This document shows positions 56,501 through 64,000 of a stretch of 64,000 bases of DNA, in pieces. Every line of letters starts with the position of its first letter. The stretch's first letter is position 1. Origin of the DNA: Isoetes taiwanensis (Eukaryota; Streptophyta; Lycopodiopsida; Isoetales; Isoetaceae); the NCBI GenBank assembly GCA_021234155.1, contig JAJEKV010000056.1:7032618-7096617 (forward strand), read 5' to 3'. Below the pieces are notes generated by a model. That model did no database searches, was not told the DNA's origin, and saw only the letters and a program-made list of their open reading frames with translations. Both the position numbers and the translations under genes were made by a program.

Positions 56501-56614
56501 AAATTGAAAATTTCATGCATCTTTTTTTTTTTTAACCTCGTTTTACCCCCTTTTTGTAAAAAAAAGGGAATCTTTGAGGAATATTCCTTTTGCTCTCGTT
56601 TCGATGATTTGCTC

Positions 56615-56636
56615 CCGTTTAATACGCAATCTTGTT
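56615..56636 (-). repeat. Right terminal inverted repeat, 8.2-kb element
   Basis: As reverse complement it begins AACAAGATTGC and ends ATTAAACGG; followed by the TSD CTAA. Confidence 0.9.
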
Positions 56637-56640
56637 CTAA

Positions 56641-57094
56641 GGCTTATGAGCAATAACTCAGCATTACCTTTGACAACATTTTTTTATTAACAAGCCTAAA
56701 GTTCAATCATTATCAAATAAGGAACCTTTGGCTAGGGCTTCTATCATAAGGGATTGGATATGGCAACCAACAGCATTCCATAGCTCGCCCAGTCTAAGCT
56801 CACAAGTTTCAGTCATTGCAGCAGGCACGAATATGTAGCATAATAACAGGGGGTTATTTTTGTATTTTTGTACGGTTTTTCCTAAGGTTTTCATATGATT
56901 TGATGACTGTATTTCGCGAGATGTACTAATGAGTACATCTAGAGTGCGCATACGGTGACCTTAATTTTCGTGCCACTTTCCAATGGTTTACCTATGATTT
57001 TCTAAACTATCTCAAATCTCGGACATGCAGGGCTCTCGAAATAATGTGTTTTAGGGTTCTATGGTTTCGTTTTGTGCCTTTCAAAATTACGTTC
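56641..57094. other. No supported gene
   Basis: A minus-strand 82-codon frame (56951-56703) has no motif. Confidence 0.45.
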
Positions 57095-57355
57095 AAAGAA
57101 ATGTGTTTTAGGGCAAAATTACATTTATGTTTCTTATGCTTCTGGCAACGATCGGTTTGAGCTGAGCTTAACCGGTTCCAACATACGAAGCTACACGAGT
57201 GCCCGTTCCGGCAGATAATGAGCTTGAAGCGGATGGTTCAAGAAATGTGTTTTAGGGCAAAGTTACGTTTATGTTTCTTATGCTTCCGGGCAAAGATCCG
57301 ATTTGGGCAGAGCTTAACCTGGTTCCAAAGATCTGAGCTACGAGTGCTTGAAGCG
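57095..57355. repeat. 145-bp tandem duplication
   Basis: Two diverged copies begin AAGAAATGTGTTTTAGGGCA (57095 and about 57238) and share TTATGTTTCTTATGCTTC, GAGCTTAACC and GCTTGAAGCGGATG. A fragment of the start also lies at 57043. Confidence 0.8.
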
Positions 57356-58605
57356 GATGCTTGCCAATCCATGAAAGTTTAAGACATGATGGTGGTGCCG
57401 ATAGTGATGACGATGAGTGGACGGTGGACTATCTCTCTTCTCCGGCCCCATTCGGGACTTCAAGTTATTGATCCGTGACACTCCTCTGTTGCAACTTCGG
57501 GTAATCATCGATTAGCATGAATTATATCATCTCTTCTTTGATCGTGGCTATTATTTAAGTGCTCCTAGAAAAACCTGCTTATCATGTACCTCTTCAATAT
57601 TGGATTTCTCTTACCTAAGATTCTTGGTAGATTGCAATTCTAGAAATTGCACTGATGTTCGGAAACCTGATCTTCCAATTCATGCACTTGTTCCGAAACT
57701 GTTTTCCAGCCTGTTACATGTGCTTGGTGTGAAGATCAGAACATATTTCTTGGTGTGCATGTTGTTGCAGCAGGAGAAAAGAATAAAATTCTCACAGGAA
57801 AGGTGTGAACTTGTTGACCCATTATAGATCTTTGGTTTTATTGATCCTGTTGAGGCGTTTCAGGTAAACTAGAATGCTGAATCTTTGGACCTTGATTTGC
57901 ATGTGTTTGCTAATCTTTATCTCTTTCTTCTGAAAACAGTCTGAGAGAACTTAGATCCTGCAAACAATTGCTGGATGATGGTTTGAGAGGTAGAAAGCTG
58001 CGTTTGAACTGGGTTACAACAAATGTTACGAAGCTTTAAATCTCAAACTGTTGTGGCAGAAACTTAGCGCTATGGCATTTCTCTTCATGTTTACTAGTGA
58101 CTACAGTCCATTACATGATCTCTACAAGACCTCTAGCTGTTAAGGCTGAAAATGAAGCAGATTCTAAAAGTATAAGACGCAGAATGGACATGTACTTATA
58201 TCTCCAAATATTAAGTATTACCTTATTTCTGAGAAAGCAAATACGGAGGTACGTACAGATGTAACTCACTTGGAGGCATGTGAAACATATGTAAATTCTA
58301 TAAGGTATGGAATACAAAAGCTTTTTGACTATGAGTATAAATATAATGCAGAGTTCTCTAAATATTTAGAAGTTCTAGGTTCTCTAATTTATGCATGGCT
58401 AAGGAAAAGCCAATCTATTTATTCTGAGCAAGAAATAAAGAAACCAGTAGCATCTAGAATATTTCAGAAATAGATTATAAGGGACAAGTTTATTATGAAC
58501 AGGAAAAAGGAATGGACGTTTTGCTTGCATGGAAGTGGTCTTGCTTTATTTGGTTTGCATGCAATGCATGTCATGCTTGGTTGATTGTATGTCGAGTAGT
58601 GTATT
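57356..58605. other. No supported gene
   Basis: Several exon-like frames (e.g. 57600-57827 with VLGVKIRTYFLVCMLLQQEK) occur without recognisable domains or consistent splice partners. Confidence 0.4.
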
Positions 58606-58707
58606 CTACTTCACTTGTACTGGCCAGAATAAGGCTCCAAATTCTTTGAGTTGGCACTACTTCACTTGTACTGGCCAGAATAAGGCTCCAAATTCTTTGA
58701 ATTGGCA
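58606..58707. repeat. 51-bp tandem duplication
   Basis: Two nearly identical 51-bp copies begin CTACTTCACTTGTACTGGCC (58606 and 58657). Confidence 0.95.
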
Positions 58708-58979
58708 GGGAATTGAGATTACAAAATGTACTCATAGTTGTTTGCAATGGGAATAGTTTGTTTGTCTTGATGTTATTGTGCTTTTTAGTAAAAGGCTGAA
58801 TAAATAGGATGAGTGACAAAGAGACGTCCCCATCCAAGGAATGTCGGTTCTATTGCTGTCGCAATAGAACCGTGGCATTAATATTTTTTTTTTGATTGAA
58901 GGCCGATATGTATATTTATATATAAGATAGGTTACAAAATTTGCTTTAACTTTTTACAGGGAAGTATAACCCTTATCAC

Positions 58980-59590
58980 TTATATAAGTAGAGTATTAGA
59001 AAGATAAAAACAGTAAGATCATGAGCTACTAGGTTCCTCTGAGATTTTCCATCTCTGTTGAACTTTGCATCAAAAAACAGCATCCAGCTAGAAGGAGGAT
59101 TCGAGGTGGAAATTAGAGATTTTCCGTCCCTTTCCCCTGGCCATGATTGAGAGAACGCAGAATGAACACAGGCATGACCCTGCCTTGGCCATATTGAATC
59201 TTCCTTTGTTATCTTTGGCACCACATAAGAGGGTTCTTCTGATGTCATAGTTCTGATCACAGCAGCAATTGCAAAAACAGGGCTCTTCGTGACCATACAG
59301 GTTCGGTGGGCCGAACACCTTGATCCACTCCATATTGGTATTGGGCTTGGTCTTCCTCCATTTAATTTTCCGCACCAAGACAAATGTGATCCCTGAAAAA
59401 AGCATAGAACCCATAAGAAAGATTCACAAAGCTGCATTAATCCAGTTAATATCATATTTAATCTCATCTGGATGAATGATCTCATTATTGAAAATGAATT
59501 CATTGCGGCCCTTCCAGATTCTCCACAGCAAGATATAGATCCTCCAATCTTTCGGGTTATCAGGCATGAAAAGTAGTAATTAATATTTAG
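58980..59590 (-). pseudogene. LINE fragment: zf-RVT tail and RNase H-like region
   Basis: On the minus strand one frame reads YILLWRIWKGRNEFIFNNEI, then IHPDEIKYDINWINAA, the W..WK.RN pattern that precedes RNase H in plant L1-type ORF2. Downstream, frames alternate between IKWRKTKPNTNMEWIKVF-like and AIAAVIRTMTSEE, resembling the start of an RNase H domain (AAVIRD). It is frameshifted and incomplete; catalytic acids cannot be placed with confidence. Confidence 0.4.
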
Positions 59591-59657
59591 GCCCATAACA
59601 TTTATCTAAATTTGTATTAGTTAGGGCCCGAAGGGCCCAAATTTTTTTTTAATATAA

Positions 59658-60109
59658 CAATTAACACACAACTATCATTAACATTATTAACACAAACCAT
59701 TGCATTTAACACATTTAAATTAAAATCCCCCTTAAACCCCCTTTGGTTTGGGTGCATATTCACACGGGGGGTTACTCCGGGCAACGAGAGCTGTCGGATG
59801 GGCATATTTGTCCTTTATTCCAAAATCTGGACCGTACGTAGCGATCCTCGTTTGTGGGGTATGCATGTACAAGTTTTTGTATACTGTATATTAAGGTTTG
59901 CAAAATACTATAAAGTTTGAGAGAATGTACTTAATGGTGTTAATTTTGTACATGTATTGTAAATATATTTTTGGGGCTCTCGCTGCCCTACGTAACCCCC
60001 CGTGTGAATATGCACCCAAACCAAAGGGGGTTTAAGGGGGATTTTAATTTAAATGTGTTAAATGCAATGGTTTGTGTTAATAATGTTAATGGTAGTTGTG
60101 TGTTGATTG
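59658..60109. mobile_element. Foldback MITE, 133-bp inverted arms
   Basis: Arm 1 (59658-59790, starting CAATTAACACACAACTA) is an inverted, almost perfect copy of arm 2 (59977-60109, ending TAGTTGTGTGTTGATTG). Shared internal blocks include CCCCCTTTGGTTTGGGTGCA and TATTCACACGGGGGGTTAC. The loop is 186 bp with no gene. The arm ends are AT-rich and no clear target duplication is seen. The palindrome GGGCCCGAAGGGCCC lies outside at 59622. Confidence 0.85.
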
Positions 60110-61060
60110 TGTGAATATTCAACATCAAAGAGATTTAGGTTGTTGAAATATTTAAGCTATTGTTACGAACTTTGGTAGATTGACCTTTGGAGGACCGAGC
60201 CACAGTCAATCCCTATGAGTCTGAGCCTACGTAGAATATCCATGTATTGATGTAGGATCTGCTATGGATTATAGTGATTCCACCCTTCGAGCTGGCTATG
60301 TTATATGTTATGTTCTATCATGTGCTCATGTTGTTATGTGCTTCCGCAGCTAGGTTAGTGCCACAAAAGACGGGATAAATGACACATCTATTCATCCAAC
60401 GTCGTATCTTGCTCACCATCAAGAGTCTGACTTTCAGATAGACATCCTTGTGTTGGCAAGATAGTTGCTGATGGGAGGGAATTTCCTACTCAGGGAGGGC
60501 ATCACAACAATAGATTTGTTGTTCTTATTTATTTTTCATTGTTTTTGCTTACAAATGGATTTCCTCCTAAGAACAGAGCACAAAACAAGGTGATGTCATA
60601 GAAATACAGAGGCCCGATAATCCTACTAGAACTACGGTTATACTGAGCTATGTTGTTCCAAGTCCTCATGTTGATGATGCATCTAAATCGAACCAGAGCT
60701 GATGTACATATTACTCCTGAATCTGATGTGCAAATTTTGGAAATTGAGAAGCTGTTGACCGTTCATGGGTTATATGTCAGCTGTTAGACACGACGAGCAT
60801 CATTAATTGTTGCACACACTTGTATCTAACCTGAATGGATATTGGAGGTTGGAGATTGTCTTTGAGCTAGCAATCATAACAAAAGCTGCCCTTGGTAGGG
60901 CAAGGGCTCTCACACATAGAAATATGCGCTATTATGATATGCTTTGGCATTCAAGAATGAACGGGCACATGAGTCACTATAGCAGAAGATATGAAATCTT
61001 TTATAGTTTTATGTTTATGTTTTTTCTATTCATATTTTTTTGTTTATGTTTTGTACTTCT
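60110..61060. other. No supported gene
   Basis: An 88-codon plus frame (60807-61073) ends in a Phe-rich stretch from low-complexity T-rich DNA; no motif. Confidence 0.45.
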
Positions 61061-61190
61061 GATGGCAAGGTGATGAGGCCATCACAATTATCTATGTTAT
61101 AATGTGTGATGGCAAGGTGATGACGCCATCACAATGATCTGTGTTGTAATGTGTGGGGGCAAGGTGATGACGCCATCACACATGTGCTAG
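61061..61190. repeat. 47-bp tandem repeat with internal palindrome
   Basis: 2.7 copies begin GATGGCAAGGTGATGASGCC (61061, 61108, 61155). Each has GTGATGACGCCATCAC, in which GATG...CATC halves pair around a TGACG core. Confidence 0.9.
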
Positions 61191-62230
61191 GTTTGGTGCT
61201 GATATGAAAAACTTGTGATATTTTAAAACATGAGGAAGTAGAGTTTATTGAAGTCTGAACATTGAAACTATTATAGGGTTTGCAAAGTCATATTATGATT
61301 ATTGCTAGAGCATGTATTATTTTTTTCCGGCCTTTGGATCGTGTCATAATTCATGGGATATTCCCTCTCCACACATCCCATCCGCCCTTATGAAGTCTTT
61401 CTGGGGTCAAACTGGCCCTGTTGACCCGAATTTAAAGGGGGCGCTTGAAGTCCAGACATCATGGGTTAAGATAATATAATGGTGTGTTGACATAGTATAG
61501 AAGCATACTGGTATCTATACAATACAATGTTATACCAATACAATACAATACTGCACAACTTAAACATAGCAGCACCATTCTAATATGACATGAGCCTGGG
61601 GAATCGAACCCCTGTTCCAATCCGATGCTCATAACTCACTTGTCTGTGTATGCAATCTGTGCATCCATTTTTACAATAAGCATATGTATAGGGACGATCG
61701 GACCAGGCCACTGACTGCTATTCCAAGTTGCAACGGCATCAAATTTCTTGCTTTTTAGAATAAACCAAATGCAAGCCCACAGGAATTGAACCTCTATCAG
61801 AAGCTTATTTTTCATTTGGAACCTTCCCACTGCAGTATGAAAGGCCGTTATCAAGTCTTTTTGTTCCCCGAATTTCTGATTGGGAATAAAATAAGGAAAG
61901 GGGAAGATCAAATACCTACAGCACATAGTCTAAAGTTCAGCGGAAGTTCCTGCAGCAATGATTCCTCGGCCGGGGGGCCTGATGGCCTCAGCCACTGTGC
62001 GTCGTTCTTCTCAGTCTGTAGGCCGGTCCTTTCTTACCTGTAAGTGCCTGCTCTGCATAACCTTTGTCAGACTTGCAACAGACTAGGGCTTGGAGAATCG
62101 AACCCCAACAGGCATCCTATGCCTTTGGCTTACCTGATGGACCAGCCTTTGAAGATCCTCAACAAGTTCTTCTTTTGTGTATTACAGAAGAAAAAACCTC
62201 ATCGACCATGTGCCATTGACTGCCATTTTG
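61191..62230. other. Intergenic with tRNA-like B-box motifs
   Basis: On the minus strand GGTTCGATTCC (61610-61600), GGTTCAATTCC (61792-61782) and GGTTCGATTCT (62104-62094) match the pol III B box, each inside a small T-arm-like stem (e.g. GGGGTTCGATTCCCC). No full tRNA cloverleaf could be built. They may be tRNA-derived SINE pieces. Confidence 0.35.
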
Positions 62231-64000
62231 CTGTTTTACAAAGTAGATGAATATACTACAAACTGTAAATAGTAGTATAAGAAACTTATGCATGCAGCTG
62301 CCGAGACTACTGCTGCTATGAACCACTGCTGCTATGAACCATAAGGAAAAAAATAAACATAGCCCAAAGCACCTAAATCACTGCCAGAAGCTGTTTTGCT
62401 GCCAAATCGCAACCCAAAAAATTTTTGCTCCTAGATTAAAGCTCAGAAACTCTATTTTGCCTTAAGAACTTAGATCAATACGAACATAGAGCCAACGGCG
62501 CATTAGGAGCCTCCAATTCGTTCCAATATCCTTTCAAAAGAACTAAATCGCTCCGGCAAACCGCACAGAAAGTAAACTAAGGGCACAAAATCAAATAAAA
62601 AATGGAGCAAAGCGAGGCAATCCTAAAACCGTCGATCTTCACCACATCACCAAATCGACACCGGCCAGGGGCCAATCTGGCATCGGCGATACCTATAAGA
62701 GCCTCTATTGCTTTGCTGACCTTGAAATACCAAACAAAACCCAGGGACAACACATCGGCCGAATTGCTTGGCGACACCTGAAGCAGTCGCTGCGACACCT
62801 GAAACAGCCAGATTTAGAATCGGTTGCACTGATCGACAGCTCAGACATCCCCCACGCGTGACCCTATCCCACTATTGGAAAAAAAACCCCTGCACCTTCG
62901 CCAAAGGAATTCCACGTTTGGTTTCTAAACATGACTCAGGTGTCAGCATCATCATTATACGTATTCCAATACAAATACCACAATAAACCTTCCAAAATCA
63001 TATGTTACAAAAATTACCTTTTTTATTGAGGAAACCTTATGTGTTGTATACAATGTCACAGGTTGGTGTGCTAGCAAATTCCAAGAGCGTGATGCATGGA
63101 GCGAGATGCAATGTTTGCGAGCAATCCATTCCCTAGCTCATTGAATATGCTTCTTGGGTTCAATTCCCTGGGAGCTACAGTTTTATATCTTGTGCAATTA
63201 TTTATAGTTTTATATTGATATGGAGGTCCAAAATATCTTATTTAAACATTATGTGTGAATGACCATTATGTAAATGCTAGGTATAAGCAAAGTATTCCAT
63301 TTTTAGGGTAGGCATCTCGAGGGATGAGATTTGACTTCATCTAGCATATAGTATATCGTTTTTTCCATGTATTATAGCGTTTGGTTCATCTTTTATTGCA
63401 AGCCATCGATGTGGGGAATATTCCTGGCATTGTACCAGATCGATGGCCCACATCATTTACAACTAAAACCACACAAACTTTTTCAATGGTGCACCTCGAC
63501 CTCAATGGTCCAAAACCACAATATCATTAAATGCAAGAAATTACATAAACCTTCGTAGACCGGATTTGCTACCATGGGTTCGCCTCATCTTCAATGAACA
63601 GAGGCTTGGACGCCGGATTAACGAAGGAACTTATGGAAAAAAAGAGCAGATGATCTGCAACAGAAGTATGCATCTATTCTACGTATCTGCTGGCAGTAGA
63701 AGCCGTTCCCATGCCTTCCTGCAACCTACAATTTGTCTGCCTTTGCAAACTGCCAATCTCCTGTTTCTGCATTGAAATGCTCTGTTTTTCCTTGACAAAA
63801 CCTTTCGTTCTTCTGTTTCGGATCACGAAATTAGCACACTATATAACAGGGCATTGATTTTCCGCTCAATTGGAATGTGATAGCCCATCACTAAGCTTTA
63901 ACAAAGCATTGGTTTTCCGCCCAATTGCAATATACAGCAAGCCAATTCAACCAATTTGGATGACCAACACGGAAAATCATTATGCCCAAAGCAGAATGGG
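62231..64000. other. No supported gene; one B-box motif
   Basis: GGTTCAATTCC at 63157-63167 (plus) is followed by CTGGGAGC. Overlapping frames at 62577-62986 have no recognised domain. Similar phrases about 70 bp apart (TTTTCCGCTCAATTGGAAT at 63859 and TTTTCCGCCCAATTGCAAT at 63913) mark a small duplication. Confidence 0.45.

Larger units (their letters stand above)
48425..56636 (+). mobile_element. 8.2-kb DNA transposon with transposase and ParB-methyltransferase genes
   Basis: The element is bounded by inverted repeats: AACACGATTGCAAATTAAACGG on the left and AACAAGATTGCGTATTAAACGG as reverse complement on the right. Similarity extends inward (TTTCAAAGATTCCCTT on the left, CTCAAAGATTCCCTT on the right). 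It has a perfect 4-bp duplication CTAA (48421-48424 and 56637-56640). The 4.6-kb relative at 37,256 shares ends and duplication length. Two genes diverge from about 52.4-53.0 kb. The 4-bp duplication is compatible with Sola- or Academ-type elements, but I cannot assign a superfamily. Both genes are broken, so this copy is inactive. Confidence 0.92.

Noticed and set aside
61590-62110. tRNA genes on the minus strand
   Set aside because: T-arm-like stems are present, but no matching acceptor, D- and anticodon arms could be folded around them.

Overview
The window is nuclear DNA of a land plant: genes have GT-AG introns, intergenic space is AT-rich and full of nested repeats, and the one housekeeping gene (60S ribosomal protein L31) has plant-type sequence and a telo-box promoter. 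The low gene density, many decayed LINEs and a quinoprotein dehydrogenase of a type not typical of flowering plants suggest a large non-seed plant genome such as a fern. That assignment is inference.

Layout. 1-3.1 kb: a possible first exon and a well-phased five-exon gene for an unrecognised 255-residue basic protein (minus strand). 3.2-7.1 kb: a decayed LINE (minus) containing a 604-bp hAT-like non-autonomous element. 7.1-14.1 kb: an AG microsatellite, then two arrays of a 19-bp minisatellite separated by a 4-kb foldback unit with 0.81-kb tandem repeats inside inverted arms. 14.4-16 kb: relic of an FCP1/NLI-type phosphatase domain. 17.3-19.0 kb: second LINE family. 19.6-24.3 kb: tandem and inverted repeats. 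25.2-27.3 kb: five-exon soluble epoxide hydrolase with frameshifts. 31.2-31.7 kb: intact RPL31. 34.5-36.5 kb: three-exon PQQ-propeller dehydrogenase with one in-frame TGA. 42.7-46.2 kb: two further LINE fragments. 59-60 kb: LINE tail and a foldback MITE.

The most interesting content is a pair of related DNA transposons. The complete 8.2-kb copy (48,425-56,636) has terminal inverted repeats, a 4-bp target duplication (CTAA) and two divergent genes. The rightward gene encodes a DDE/D-type transposase of the lineage with DGMD, QLDN..ENKN and GHTH..ID motifs. The leftward, intron-containing gene joins a ParB/sulfiredoxin-like domain to a beta-class N6-adenine/N4-cytosine DNA methyltransferase. 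Palindromic sites (GTATTCCGGAATAC) lie between the genes and form an array inside an intron of the methyltransferase gene, with exact 42-bp spacing. A 4.6-kb internally deleted relative (37,256-41,885; TSD ATTA) keeps the ends, the transposase tail and the phased palindromes. A related flanking segment at 33.2-33.7 kb shows the unoccupied target site. Both genes of the large copy carry stops and frameshifts, so this copy is decayed, but its architecture suggests an autonomous transposon that carried its own DNA methylation module and a centromere- or enhancer-like site array.
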